Positions 23,770 to 31,776 of a stretch of DNA of 42,616 nt are shown one piece after another (the stretch's first letter is position 1; the number at the start of each line of letters is the position of its first letter). Source of the stretch: CAWKDC01 sp044445605 (GTDB taxonomy: Bacteria; Pseudomonadota; Gammaproteobacteria; JABCZS01); the NCBI GenBank assembly GCA_044445605.1, contig JBIOEA010000020.1, forward strand, positions 1-42,616, written 5' to 3'. The notes beneath the pieces are model-generated. The model saw only the letters and a program-made list of their open reading frames with translations, searched no databases and was not told the origin of the DNA. The position numbers and the translations under genes are program-made.

Positions 23770-24266
23770 GGATAGGGCACGGATTTGACGCGCATCGTTT
23801 TTGTGACGGTGATCATGTCATGATGGGTGGCATTCGCATTCCTCATACACACGGCATCGAAGCTCATTCAGACGGAGACGTTTTGTTGCATGCCTTATGC
23901 GATGCATTATTAGGTGCAGCAGGGCTAGGCGATATTGGGCATTTTTACCCGCCGACTGACGTGCAATTTAAAGGGATGGACAGCCGCATTTTTTTACGTG
24001 ATGTGTACGCGAAAGTAAAGGCGAAGGGATACACATTAGGGAATGCAGACATCACGATTGTGGCACAAGCGCCGAAGATGTCGCCGCATCGTGATGCAAT
24101 GAGAGCGAGCGTGGCGGAAGATTTAGGTGTACCCATTGATTTGATCAATATCAAAGCGACGACGACGGAAGGGATGGGGTACATTGGACGTAACGAGGGC
24201 ATGGTAGTTTATGCGGTGGTATTAATAGTAGGGGCGAAACATCTTTCGCCTTCTTGGGAGAAATAA
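23766..24266 (+). CDS. ispF: 2-C-methyl-D-erythritol 2,4-cyclodiphosphate synthase, with repeat-encoded C-terminus
   Basis: IspF cyclises the CDP-methylerythritol 2-phosphate intermediate. The zinc-site blocks RIGHGFDAHRF and EAHSDGDVLLHALCDALLGA are intact, as are DIGHFYPPTD, NADITIVAQAPKM and IKATTTEGMGYIGRNEG. The protein is 166 residues against about 159 in E. coli. Its last dozen codons (VGAKHLSPSWEK) are encoded largely by a copy of the 18-nt hairpin repeat (24233-24250), which appears to have displaced the original stop codon. The active-site residues lie well before the tail, so the enzyme is probably functional. surE starts on the next base after the stop, and GGGAG within the tail is its ribosome-binding site. 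Confidence 0.96.
   Translation: MRIGHGFDAHRFCDGDHVMMGGIRIPHTHGIEAHSDGDVLLHALCDALLGAAGLGDIGHFYPPTDVQFKGMDSRIFLRDVYAKVKAKGYTLGNADITIVAQAPKMSPHRDAMRASVAEDLGVPIDLINIKATTTEGMGYIGRNEGMVVYAVVLIVGAKHLSPSWEK
24233..24250. repeat. 18-nt hairpin repeat, copy 2, inside ispF
   Basis: GGCGAAACATCTTTCGCC is a perfect 7-bp stem with a CATC loop. It is translated in frame as part of the IspF tail (GAKHLSP). Confidence 0.85.
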
Positions 24267-25013
24267 ATGAGAATTCTTGTGAGCAACGATGATGGCGTTT
24301 ACGCCCCTGGGATAGCCTGTTTAGCGAAGGCATTAGCGACGGTAGGTGATGTCACGGTGGTGGCGCCTGATCGGAATCAAAGTGGGGCGAGTAATTCGTT
24401 GACATTGGAGCGGCCATTGCGCGTGACAAGGACGGCGGATGGTTATTACAGTGTGAATGGCACGCCGACGGACTCGGTGCACATTGCGATCACGGGATTA
24501 TTTGAATACGAGCCTGACATTGTTGTTGCTGGGATCAATTCGGGTGCTAATTTAGGTGATGATGTGGTGTATTCTGGAACGGTGGCTGCGGCGACAGAGG
24601 GACGTTTTTTAGGATACCCTGCGATGGCGGTGTCTCTGGCGAGCAAAGAAGAGAAACATTATGAAACGGCGGCAAAAGCGGTGCTGCGTATTTTCGGGCA
24701 TTTGAAGCACTTCCCCTTGCCACCGGACACGATATTAAATATTAATGTGCCAGACGTTCCATTTGAAGATATTCGTGGTTATGAGATTACACGCTTGGGC
24801 AATCGTCACCGTGCGGAGCCTGTGGTGGTGAACACGGACCCACGTGGCCGCGTGATTTATTGGGTTGGACCTGCAGGTGAGGAAGAAGATGCGGGAGAGG
24901 GCACGGATTTTGATGCGATACGACGTAATGTTGTTTCGATCACGCCGTTACAAATTGATTTGACTCGGTACAGTGCGATCGAGCCATTGAAGAAGTGGAT
25001 TGCTACATTATGA
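24267..25013 (+). CDS. surE: 5'/3'-nucleotidase SurE
   Basis: SurE is a metal-dependent phosphatase acting on nucleoside monophosphates, linked to stationary-phase survival. The 248-residue protein begins MRILVSNDDGVYAPGI, where the paired aspartates bind metal. It continues with VVAPDRNQSGASNSLTLERPLR, VNGTPTDSVHIAI and AGINSGANLGDDVVYSGTVAAA, all family signatures. The pcm gene often found after surE is absent; instead a YqaA-type membrane gene overlaps its stop codon (ATGA). Co-location with nlpD and rpoS is conserved in gammaproteobacteria. Confidence 0.96.
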   Translation: MRILVSNDDGVYAPGIACLAKALATVGDVTVVAPDRNQSGASNSLTLERPLRVTRTADGYYSVNGTPTDSVHIAITGLFEYEPDIVVAGINSGANLGDDVVYSGTVAAATEGRFLGYPAMAVSLASKEEKHYETAAKAVLRIFGHLKHFPLPPDTILNINVPDVPFEDIRGYEITRLGNRHRAEPVVVNTDPRGRVIYWVGPAGEEEDAGEGTDFDAIRRNVVSITPLQIDLTRYSAIEPLKKWIATL

Positions 25014-25594
25014 TATTCGCACGATTATATTTAAAAGTGATGCAATGGGCGCGTTCTCGTTACGCGGATTACATCTTAGCGGCGGTAAGTTTTACGGAAT
25101 CGATGATATTCCCGATCCCCCCGGATGTGATGTTGATGCCGATGGCGATGGCTAAGCCTGAGCGGGCGATGTACTTGGCGACATTGACGACGGTATGTTC
25201 GGTATTAGGTGGGATTGCGGGATACGGCATAGGGATGTGGGCCTTTCCGACGTTGGTAGAGCCACTGATCCACCAGTTTGGATACACACACCTATATGAA
25301 ACGATTCACGCCTGGTTCATGACCTGGGGGTTTTGGGTAGTCTTTTTAGCGGGGTTCACGCCGATCCCTTATAAGCTGTTCACGGTCACGGCGGGGATGG
25401 TTGGGATTGCCTTCGCACCGTTTGTCCTGGCTTCATTCTTAGGACGTGGCGCGCGGTTTTACTTGGTTGCATTCTTGATGGCCAAAGGCGGTCCGAAGTT
25501 AGAGCAAGCGATTCACGATGGTATTGTCCGATTTGGATGGTTGCTGGTAGGGATATTTATAGCAGTGGTGGTGGCTTATGGATTCCTGCATTAA
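25010..25594 (+). CDS. YqaA/DedA-like (VTT domain) inner-membrane protein
   Basis: The 194-residue polytopic membrane protein is of the SNARE-associated/DedA (VTT) superfamily, closest in style to YqaA. FTESMIFPIPPDVMLMPMAMA (about 29-49) contains the family E-x-P-P region. GGIAGYGIGMWAF and FLAGFTPIPYKLFTVTAGM give the R/P-containing re-entrant motif, and a final helix (WLLVGIFIAVVVAYGFL) closes the protein. DedA proteins are linked to lipid-carrier or phospholipid flipping; the specific substrate is unknown. ATG 25010 overlaps the surE stop. The end overlaps nlpD by 17 bases. Confidence 0.85.
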   Translation: MIFARLYLKVMQWARSRYADYILAAVSFTESMIFPIPPDVMLMPMAMAKPERAMYLATLTTVCSVLGGIAGYGIGMWAFPTLVEPLIHQFGYTHLYETIHAWFMTWGFWVVFLAGFTPIPYKLFTVTAGMVGIAFAPFVLASFLGRGARFYLVAFLMAKGGPKLEQAIHDGIVRFGWLLVGIFIAVVVAYGFLH

Positions 25595-26363
25595 ACAGGT
25601 AGGGTGTTGTGCAGTCATATTAGTGACGCTGATGGGGTGTGCTTCTTCGACACAACCGGTGGCACCAAAACGCGCGCCGGTGCATGATATTAATCGAGCG
25701 CCGCCGAAGATGGATGGCACGCACGTGGTGCAACAAGGGGATACTTTTTATACGATTGCATGGCGATACAATCGTGATGCGCAGCAGTTGGCACGGATCA
25801 ATGGATTGCAACCGCCGTATCATTTAAACGTGGGGCAAAAGATTGCGTTAGGGAAAGCTGCGCCAGCGCAACAACAAGTGGCTGCTGCATCATCGAAGCC
25901 ATGGTATAGCTCACCGCCGGTAGGGAGCACGAACACGGCATTAACGGCACCCACGCAGGCACCGAAAGCGGCGCCGGTGTTGCCAAAAGGCGCAATTGCA
26001 TGGGAATGGCCAACGACAGGAAAGATCATCGGCAATTTCTCAAGCCAAAATGCGCAAAAAGGTATTGATATTGCTGGGCAAAACGGGCAACCTGTGATAA
26101 CAGCTGCAGCAGGAGTGGTCGTTTACAGTGGCAGCGGGTTACGGGGATATGGCCAAATGGTGATTGTGAAGCACAATGATCAGTTTTTAAGTGCATATGC
26201 TCACAATAGTCGACTTTTGGTGAATGAGGGTGATACAGTTAAAGCTCACGCTAAAATTGCCGAAATGGGACAAACGGACACAGAGAGTGTACGTTTACAT
26301 TTTGAGATTAGGAAGAACGGGCAACCAGTTGATCCACTGGATTATTTGCCGCGTAGGGGTTAA
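25578..26363 (+). CDS. nlpD: Lipoprotein NlpD (LysM and degenerate LytM domains), amidase activator
   Basis: NlpD is an outer-membrane lipoprotein that activates a peptidoglycan amidase at septation. The 261-residue product has a lipobox (LVTLMGC, acylated Cys at about 21), a LysM domain (HVVQQGDTFYTIAWRYN...LNVGQKIAL, about 49-91), a Pro/Ala-rich linker and a C-terminal LytM/M23 domain (GIDIAGQNGQPVITAAAGVVVYSG...RLHFEIRKNGQPVDPLDYLP). The first zinc-ligand histidine of active M23 peptidases is replaced (KGIDIA), as in E. coli NlpD, so it should activate rather than cleave. It is followed by rpoS, the conserved order, and may house an rpoS promoter. Confidence 0.95.
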   Translation: MDSCIKQVGCCAVILVTLMGCASSTQPVAPKRAPVHDINRAPPKMDGTHVVQQGDTFYTIAWRYNRDAQQLARINGLQPPYHLNVGQKIALGKAAPAQQQVAAASSKPWYSSPPVGSTNTALTAPTQAPKAAPVLPKGAIAWEWPTTGKIIGNFSSQNAQKGIDIAGQNGQPVITAAAGVVVYSGSGLRGYGQMVIVKHNDQFLSAYAHNSRLLVNEGDTVKAHAKIAEMGQTDTESVRLHFEIRKNGQPVDPLDYLPRRG

Positions 26364-26468
26364 TAATATTAACCCTTTTCGTCATGACGCGCCCGTCTTC
26401 AAAAGAATGTGGTAGTATACCTGTACCGATTGGGTACTAATATTTGATTGTCACGGATGGTGTCAGCT

Positions 26469-27551
26469 ATGAGTCCAAAATACGAAATGTTAATTGAAGA
26501 TTTGGATCCCTCTGAAAGAGACGCTGAAGACAGTCTCTTAGAAGGTAACGATGAAGAAGGTAAAGACGTTGATGATCTTGATGATGCTGACAACGACGAA
26601 GTTGCCGAATTAGGGATTGTAGACATAGACGTTCCTGGCATGGACGAAGTATCCGAATTAGACGAAGCCTTTCAGGCAGCTAACCGCAAGACACGCAAGC
26701 TTCAGATCCAACGCAAAGTGGCTGACGCGACACAAATGTATTTAGGTGAAATTGGTTTCTCCCCTTTATTATCTGCAGAAGAAGAAGTGTATTACTCCCG
26801 TTTAGCGTTGAAGGGTGAAATCCCTGCACGCAAACGGATGATTGAAAGCAATTTACGTTTAGTGGTTAAAATTGCGCGTCGATATATTAATCGTGGCTTG
26901 CCATTACTTGATTTGATTGAAGAGGGCAATTTAGGATTAATCCGCGCGGTGGAAAAGTTTGACCCTGAGCGTGGCTTCCGGTTTTCAACCTATGCGACCT
27001 GGTGGATCCGTCAAACGATTGAGCGTGCGATCATGAATCAAACGCGCACGATTCGTTTACCGATACACGTAGTGAAAGAATTGAACGTGTATCTCCGTGC
27101 AGCGCGTGAATTAGCGCAGGCGTTGGACCATGAGCCTAGCCCGGAAGAAATTGCGGATTTGTTGGATCGCCCGTTGAGTGATGTCAAGCGGATGTTAGGT
27201 TTGAATGAAACGGTTGTCACGTCGGTGGAAGACCCATTAGGCAGTGATTCTGACAAAACGGTGTTGGATACGTTGGCGGACGAGCAGAACATAGATCCGG
27301 CTGAATTATTGCAAGATGAAAATTTACGTCAAAGCATTGATGACTGGTTATCTGAATTGAGTGAAAAGCAACGTGAAGTAGTGGTGCGCCGATTTGGGTT
27401 ACGTGGCCATGAAATTTCGACGTTGGAAGAAGTGGGTAGCGCGATTGGATTGACACGCGAGCGCGTACGTCAGATCCAAGTGGAAGCATTGAAGCGGCTG
27501 CGCGAAATCTTAGAAAGACAGGGTTTGTCGGAAGATTCGTTGTTTTCGTAG
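26469..27551 (+). CDS. rpoS: RNA polymerase sigma factor RpoS
   Basis: This is the stationary-phase/general stress sigma factor. A variable acidic N-terminus (about 1-75, Asp/Glu-rich) is followed by region 1.2 (DATQMYLGEIGFSPLLSAEEE), region 2 (RMIESNLRLVVKIARRYINRGLPLLDLIEEGNLGLIRAVEKFDPERGFRFSTYATWWIRQ, shown by its key core), region 3 (IHVVKELNVYLRAARELAQ) and region 4 with helix-turn-helix (TLEEVGSAIGLTRERVRQIQ). I take ATG 26469 with GGATGG 8 bases upstream (360 residues); ATG 26457 or TTG 26448 are alternatives. In Legionella and Coxiella RpoS controls the switch to the transmissive phase, so a similar role is likely. Confidence 0.96.
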   Translation: MSPKYEMLIEDLDPSERDAEDSLLEGNDEEGKDVDDLDDADNDEVAELGIVDIDVPGMDEVSELDEAFQAANRKTRKLQIQRKVADATQMYLGEIGFSPLLSAEEEVYYSRLALKGEIPARKRMIESNLRLVVKIARRYINRGLPLLDLIEEGNLGLIRAVEKFDPERGFRFSTYATWWIRQTIERAIMNQTRTIRLPIHVVKELNVYLRAARELAQALDHEPSPEEIADLLDRPLSDVKRMLGLNETVVTSVEDPLGSDSDKTVLDTLADEQNIDPAELLQDENLRQSIDDWLSELSEKQREVVVRRFGLRGHEISTLEEVGSAIGLTRERVRQIQVEALKRLREILERQGLSEDSLFS

Positions 27552-27570
27552 GGGAGTCCGTCTGGTAGGG

Positions 27571-27588
27571 GCGAAACATCTTTCGCCT
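27571..27588. repeat. 18-nt hairpin repeat, copy 3 (after rpoS)
   Basis: A perfect GGCGAAACATCTTTCGCC lies 19 bases after the rpoS stop, followed by CTCTACAAGAAA, a word also found at the right-hand half copy near 28916-28930. As the first hairpin after the run it might cap the 3' end of the rpoS message. Confidence 0.8.
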
Positions 27589-27617
27589 CTACAAGAAATC
27601 AACAGGTTACCTCTATG

Positions 27618-27690
27618 TGCGTAGAATAGGTCTATTATTCTACGCATAAAATCCTGGATTATGCGTAGAATAAGCTCTATAATCTACGCA
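27618..27690 (+). promoter_or_regulatory. Two palindromic operators and -10 box upstream of the Fic gene
   Basis: Operator 1: TGCGTAGAATA (27618-27628) and TATTCTACGCA (27636-27646) are perfect 11-bp arms with a 7-base spacer. Operator 2: ATGCGTAGA (27661-27669) pairs with TCTACGCAT (27683-27691). Each encloses an AT-rich -10-like word. TATAAT (27678-27683) in operator 2 would start transcription about a dozen bases before the Fic ATG. The two sites share ATGCGTAGAATA. The likely binder is the winged-helix end of the Fic protein itself, which is inference. Confidence 0.75.
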
Positions 27691-27702
27691 TGGGGGATGA
27701 GA

Positions 27703-28863
27703 ATGGCGCAGTATATTCACGAATTAGAGGATTGGCCTCATTTTAAGTGGGACCCAACGGTAGTTTTGCCTTTGCTGGCTAAGGTTGGGTATCAGCAAGG
27801 ACTACTTCAGGGGACAGTCCAAGCGTTAGGCTTTTCGCAGCAGGGGCTTGCCTCTCTTGATGCGCTTACGCTTGAAACAGTGAGAACCAGTGAGATAGAA
27901 GGTGACATTCTTGATCTGGCTTCTGTGCGGTCTTCTATTGCACATCGCTTAAATTTGAATATGGGGGGCTTTAAACCCAACACAGACAAGCATATTGAAG
28001 GGGTCGTCTCGATGATCCTCGATGCCACTCAGGGCTACCGACTACCACTGACGGCTGAACGTTTAAAGCATTGGCAAAGTTTGCTTTTTTTGAATAGCAA
28101 GTCTATTGTTCGGGTTCACACTGGTGCTTGGCGCAATGATGAATATGGTCCTATGCAGGTGGTTTCAGGGCCAATTGGGCGAGAGCGTGTGCATTTTGAA
28201 GCACCCAGTGCGGATCGATTAGAGAAAGAAATGGATGCATTCATTCATTGGATTGCAGAAGAACAAAATGGTGACCCGGTATTAAAGGCAGCGATTGCGC
28301 ACTTATGGTTCGTGACAATACATCCTTTTGAGGATGGCAATGGGCGTGTTGGCCGAGCGATCACAGAATATTTATTAGCACGTTCTGAAAACAGCGCATT
28401 ACGTTTTTATAGCTTATCCGCTCAAATAAGAACTGAAAAAAATTGTTATTATGATTCTCTCGAAAGAACACAAAAAGGTTCGCTTGATATCACCGTATGG
28501 CTTGTATGGTTTTTAAATTGTATGCTTCATGTTTTTGAGGAAAGCCAGAAAACAATTTCATTGTGCGTGTATAAAAATCATTTTTGGGAGGATCATGCGA
28601 ATGCACCGATCAATGTTCGCCAAAAATTGATGATAAACAAATTGATCGATGGCTTTAAGGGGAAGCTGACGACCAGAAAGTGGGGAATAATATGCAAATG
28701 TTCCCACGATACTGCCTTGCGAGATATTCAAGGGCTGCTCGAGCTTGGGATATTGCAGCGGGATTCGGCAGGGGGGAGAAGCACTTGTTATTCATTAAAA
28801 ATTGCCGGTGACCGTTCACGATCACAAGATCAGCTAACGAAGAACTCTTCGCCCACTTTGTAA
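27703..28863 (+). CDS. Fic family protein (DUF4172-Fic-winged helix), predicted AMP-transferase
   Basis: Fic enzymes usually transfer AMP from ATP to a target protein side chain. The 386-residue protein begins with a DUF4172-type N-terminus (YIHELEDWPHFKWD). A class II inhibitory helix follows with the T-x3-E-G motif (TSEIEG, about 59-64), which normally holds the enzyme off. The catalytic loop HPFEDGNGRVGR (about 207-218) is intact. The C-terminal 70 residues (TTRKWGIICKCSHDTALRDIQGLLELGILQ, helix-turn-helix core) look like a winged helix. ATG 27703 has GGGGG 7 bases upstream; the ATG at 27661 falls inside the operator. Its last codons and stop come from a copy of the G-rich repeat. It could act as an autoregulated toxin-like module or a signalling enzyme. 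Confidence 0.92.
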   Translation: MAQYIHELEDWPHFKWDPTVVLPLLAKVGYQQGLLQGTVQALGFSQQGLASLDALTLETVRTSEIEGDILDLASVRSSIAHRLNLNMGGFKPNTDKHIEGVVSMILDATQGYRLPLTAERLKHWQSLLFLNSKSIVRVHTGAWRNDEYGPMQVVSGPIGRERVHFEAPSADRLEKEMDAFIHWIAEEQNGDPVLKAAIAHLWFVTIHPFEDGNGRVGRAITEYLLARSENSALRFYSLSAQIRTEKNCYYDSLERTQKGSLDITVWLVWFLNCMLHVFEESQKTISLCVYKNHFWEDHANAPINVRQKLMINKLIDGFKGKLTTRKWGIICKCSHDTALRDIQGLLELGILQRDSAGGRSTCYSLKIAGDRSRSQDQLTKNSSPTL

Positions 28864-28930
28864 AGGGGGCAGACACAGGAATCGACTGCTCTTGGGCGCT
28901 TATCGGCAATCTCTCGCCCCTACAAGAAAG
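28846..28930. repeat. G-rich dispersed repeat variant overlapping the Fic stop codon
   Basis: CTCTTCGCCCACTTTGTAAA matches the block after the permease stop at 9601. The TAA in this word is the Fic stop. GGGGGCAGACACAGGAATCG then resembles the start of the hairpin repeat at 13766. A half copy of the hairpin-repeat tail (CGCCCCTACAAGAAA) ends the segment. Confidence 0.65.
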
Positions 28931-28980
28931 TGCATGTGTACATTATGAATCTCGGGATCTGAACGTTTACAATTGCCGAA

Positions 28981-30195
28981 TCAGATCGCCCCTCTGATCT
29001 GCAATGCGATGACGATCAGTGAAAATATAATGACCAGTAGGAGCGCGAACTTCCCGCCAGGTGTACGGTAGGGGGCAGCGATCTTTTGAATATAGCGGCC
29101 TTTATACACCATGAGGCTTGGCAAAATGCCATACAGGATGGCTGCAAACACACCGGCATAACCGACGGCGATGGTGAACCCACGTGGGAACAGCAGGGCA
29201 TAGACCAGCGGCGGAACAAGCGTCAAGACACTCAACATGGCATTACCGCGTGCTGTCTTTTTAGAAATAGACAAACCATCGGCCAAGAAATCGCGCAAGC
29301 CCACATTCACCGCAATGAACGATGTCACCAATGCTGAAAATGAAAACACACCAATCACGATGGCTAAAAAGCGTAATCCCAAATTTTCTTGCAATACGTT
29401 GGTCAACGCAGCCAGGGGGTGATCACCCGCCGATATGGCTAATAAGCCTGCTGGGCCATTGGGAGGGACAAGACTCAAAATCAAAAATTCCCAGCAAATA
29501 TAAAAGAATAAGGGGATCAACATCCCATAAAACAATGCTTTCTTAAGTGCGGACACATTGGAGTTCAAATACCCGCGCAAACTGGGCACGATCACATGCG
29601 ATGTGAAAGACAGCACCACGACCGGTACCGCAGACAACAGCAATAAAGGATGACCCGACGTAAACGTTTCGGTATCGACGTGCGGCGTCATTCTCGCCAC
29701 GAGAATGAAAAAGCTGACAATCAAACAGACCATCAAGATTTTATTGACGTGGTCATAGACATGCGTGCCGAAATACACGAGAAACCCAAACACACCCGCA
29801 AACAAGAACATTCCTACCGCCATGGGGGTGCTTTTGCTGATTTCGTGCTGAAGCAATGTTGTGATGAGTGAGCCACCCGCAGACATGTATGCCGCTGAGA
29901 CACTATATAAGAGCAATGAAAAGGTAATCCAGGCGACGATTTGGCCTGGCCGCCCGAGCCGTTCGCCCGTCATCGAAATGATGTTGGCTTGCGGATCGGT
30001 TGACATTAAATTGGATTCTAATAATAAAAAGACGGTATACATCATGAAAACAAAACAGATGATAAATAAACCAATGCTAGGATAAAACCCACCTGCTGCG
30101 GTTTGAAGAGGCAAGGCAAGCATGCCTGCACCAATGGTCGCGCCCGCGATCATAAAAATGCTGCCAAATGTTCTATTTTTGAGCAAATTCAACAT
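28981..30195 (-). CDS. Aromatic amino acid permease (TyrP/Mtr, HAAAP family)
   Basis: The 404-residue inner-membrane transporter has about eleven hydrophobic helices. The N-terminal signature FGSIFMIAGATIGAGMLALP (about 10-29) is typical of the tyrosine/tryptophan-specific HAAAP branch of the amino acid/auxin superfamily, which couples uptake to protons. The length equals that of E. coli TyrP (403). It probably imports tyrosine or tryptophan, but the substrate cannot be decided. ATG 30195 has AAGAG 8 bases upstream. Such permeases are often multicopy in Legionella/Coxiella relatives, where amino acids are the main carbon source. Confidence 0.88.
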   Translation of the reverse strand: MLNLLKNRTFGSIFMIAGATIGAGMLALPLQTAAGGFYPSIGLFIICFVFMMYTVFLLLESNLMSTDPQANIISMTGERLGRPGQIVAWITFSLLLYSVSAAYMSAGGSLITTLLQHEISKSTPMAVGMFLFAGVFGFLVYFGTHVYDHVNKILMVCLIVSFFILVARMTPHVDTETFTSGHPLLLLSAVPVVVLSFTSHVIVPSLRGYLNSNVSALKKALFYGMLIPLFFYICWEFLILSLVPPNGPAGLLAISAGDHPLAALTNVLQENLGLRFLAIVIGVFSFSALVTSFIAVNVGLRDFLADGLSISKKTARGNAMLSVLTLVPPLVYALLFPRGFTIAVGYAGVFAAILYGILPSLMVYKGRYIQKIAAPYRTPGGKFALLLVIIFSLIVIALQIRGAI

Positions 30196-30248
30196 GGAAT
30201 GACTCTTATAAAAAATTAAGGGAAACGAGTAACTTATCGTCTTTGCCG

Positions 30249-30854
30249 TTACTTGTCAAGGCGGTCCCAGCGATTAACGATATCGCAAAAGAGTAGGGCC
30301 GTGCGATCTGCATCATAAAGTGCGCTATGTGCCCGACTTAAATCAAAGGGGATGTTAGCGGCGCGCAAGGCTTTGGCCAACACAGTTTGCCCGTAAGCAA
30401 CGGCGGCGAGGCTTGCGGTATCCAGGCAGGAGAATGCATGGAAGGGGCTTTTTTTGATGCCAGTCCGGGCGACAGCGGCTTGCAAAAATGACAGATCAAA
30501 CGCCGCATTATGGCCGACCAGAATCGCGCGTTGGCATTTGGTTTCATCGAGGGCTTCTTCAATTTTGACAAACATATCCACGAGGGCATCTGTTTCAGTC
30601 AACGCCAGGCGAAAAGGGTGATCAGGCACGATGCCATTGAACTCAAGGGCTTTTGGATCCAGGTTCGCGCCTTCAAAGGGCTTAATATGGTAATGCCATT
30701 CATGCTGAGGGGCTAAGATGCCCTCGTCATTGTAATGAACGCTGATGGCCGCCAATTCCAATAAAGCATCGGTGCGCGCATTGAACCCTGCCGTTTCAAC
30801 GTCAATGACAACAGGAAGGTAGCCGCGGAAGCGTTGATGTAATGGTTTATGCAC
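30249..30854 (-). CDS. rnt: Ribonuclease T
   Basis: RNase T is a DEDDh 3'-5' exonuclease that trims tRNA and other stable RNA ends and recycles the tRNA CCA end. Exo I is VVIDVETAGFNARTDALLEL, Exo II is GHNAAFDLSFLQAA and Exo III is HSALYDADRTALLF. All catalytic Asp/Glu/His residues are present. I chose GTG 30854 (201 residues), because the family begins near RFRGYLPVVID and CAGGG lies 8 bases upstream. An ATG at 30932 would add 26 unmatched residues. With a tRNA-Ser gene here lacking an encoded CCA, a 3'-end maturation enzyme of this kind is relevant. Confidence 0.93.
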   Translation of the reverse strand: MHKPLHQRFRGYLPVVIDVETAGFNARTDALLELAAISVHYNDEGILAPQHEWHYHIKPFEGANLDPKALEFNGIVPDHPFRLALTETDALVDMFVKIEEALDETKCQRAILVGHNAAFDLSFLQAAVARTGIKKSPFHAFSCLDTASLAAVAYGQTVLAKALRAANIPFDLSRAHSALYDADRTALLFCDIVNRWDRLDK

Positions 30855-30988
30855 TGTGATTACCCTGCCAAAGATCGATTTTTGATTGTATGCAATATAT
30901 AGATAATAAGCAATCGTTTGACAAGACCGCATTCAAAATCTACTCTCAAGAAACAATACCCCTTAATTTTCAAGTAAGTAGGTTACCA

Positions 30989-31726
30989 TTGAACAAGCAG
31001 ATCCTTCTCGCACCATTATTACTCGGCGCAACACTGGCAGCGCAGGCTAATCACTATGAAATCTCTGCGATGGGTGGCATGGCCATTTCTGAGTTATCGA
31101 ACAATGAATCTGTTAAGGTTCATCCTCTTGTCACGAATGATTATGAGACTGATGAAGATGTAACCGTCGGCCCTGCTGTCGGCTTAGGTTTACGATATGG
31201 TTTTGATGGGTTAGCTCATGACAACTTGAGCCTAACGCTGGGTGTTTCCGGCTATTACATTAATTATGGTGACATAACGGGAACGGAATATCCGTTCGTC
31301 AACGGGGGATCCTTTGATACCCTTGATTATCACTTCCGCACCCGCAGCTTTGCGCTGATGTTTGAACCGAGATTGGTTTACAGCAAGTATGTTTTCCAGC
31401 CTTACTTGATCACCGGCATTGGTTCTGCCTGGAACCGTGCGTACAACTATAAAGAAGCGCCCACGGATCCCAACGGTTCTGCAGCGCCTGCACCGCATCC
31501 ATTCCGCAGTCAAACGGTCAATGCCTTTGCCTACGAAGTGGGTATCGGGGTCCAGTATAAATTCGACAAAGATATTTATCATCATTTAGTGTCGTTGGAT
31601 TATCGCTACATGAACATGGGGCATGCGGATTTGGGTACGATGTCAGGACAGCTCACGGATGATCATTTGGAAGTATCCCCGTTGGCTACACAAACGATCA
31701 TGTTATCCTTGACGACAGCATTTTGA
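30989..31726 (+). CDS. Outer-membrane beta-barrel protein
   Basis: From TTG 30989 the 245-residue product has a signal peptide (MNKQILLAPLLLGATLAAQA, cleavage after AQA) and alternating amphipathic strands such as TVGPAVGLGLRYGF, LTLGVSGYYINYG, AYEVGIGVQYKF and MLSLTTAF. It ends in Phe, the usual C-terminal signal for barrel insertion by the BAM complex. The size suits an eight-stranded OmpA/OmpW-like porin fold. The start is unusual: the frame is open to ATG 30890, but only the TTG places the signal peptide at the N-terminus, with TAGG 7 bases upstream. The function is unknown; adhesion or structural roles are typical. Confidence 0.8.
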   Translation: MNKQILLAPLLLGATLAAQANHYEISAMGGMAISELSNNESVKVHPLVTNDYETDEDVTVGPAVGLGLRYGFDGLAHDNLSLTLGVSGYYINYGDITGTEYPFVNGGSFDTLDYHFRTRSFALMFEPRLVYSKYVFQPYLITGIGSAWNRAYNYKEAPTDPNGSAAPAPHPFRSQTVNAFAYEVGIGVQYKFDKDIYHHLVSLDYRYMNMGHADLGTMSGQLTDDHLEVSPLATQTIMLSLTTAF

Positions 31727-31740
31727 TCTGAAAAACAAGT

Positions 31741-31746
31741 TATAAT
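31741..31746 (+). promoter_or_regulatory. -10 box of the MscK-like gene
   Basis: A consensus TATAAT sits 30 bases before the ATG at 31777, in the 50-base gap after the outer-membrane protein gene. No good -35 is visible at 17 bases. Confidence 0.45.
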
Positions 31747-31776
31747 CTATGTAGTTAAAAATCTTGTGGGTATTTT

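Noticed and set aside
25578..26363. NlpD considered as an active M23 endopeptidase
   Set aside because: The first zinc-ligand histidine is missing, as in known amidase activators.
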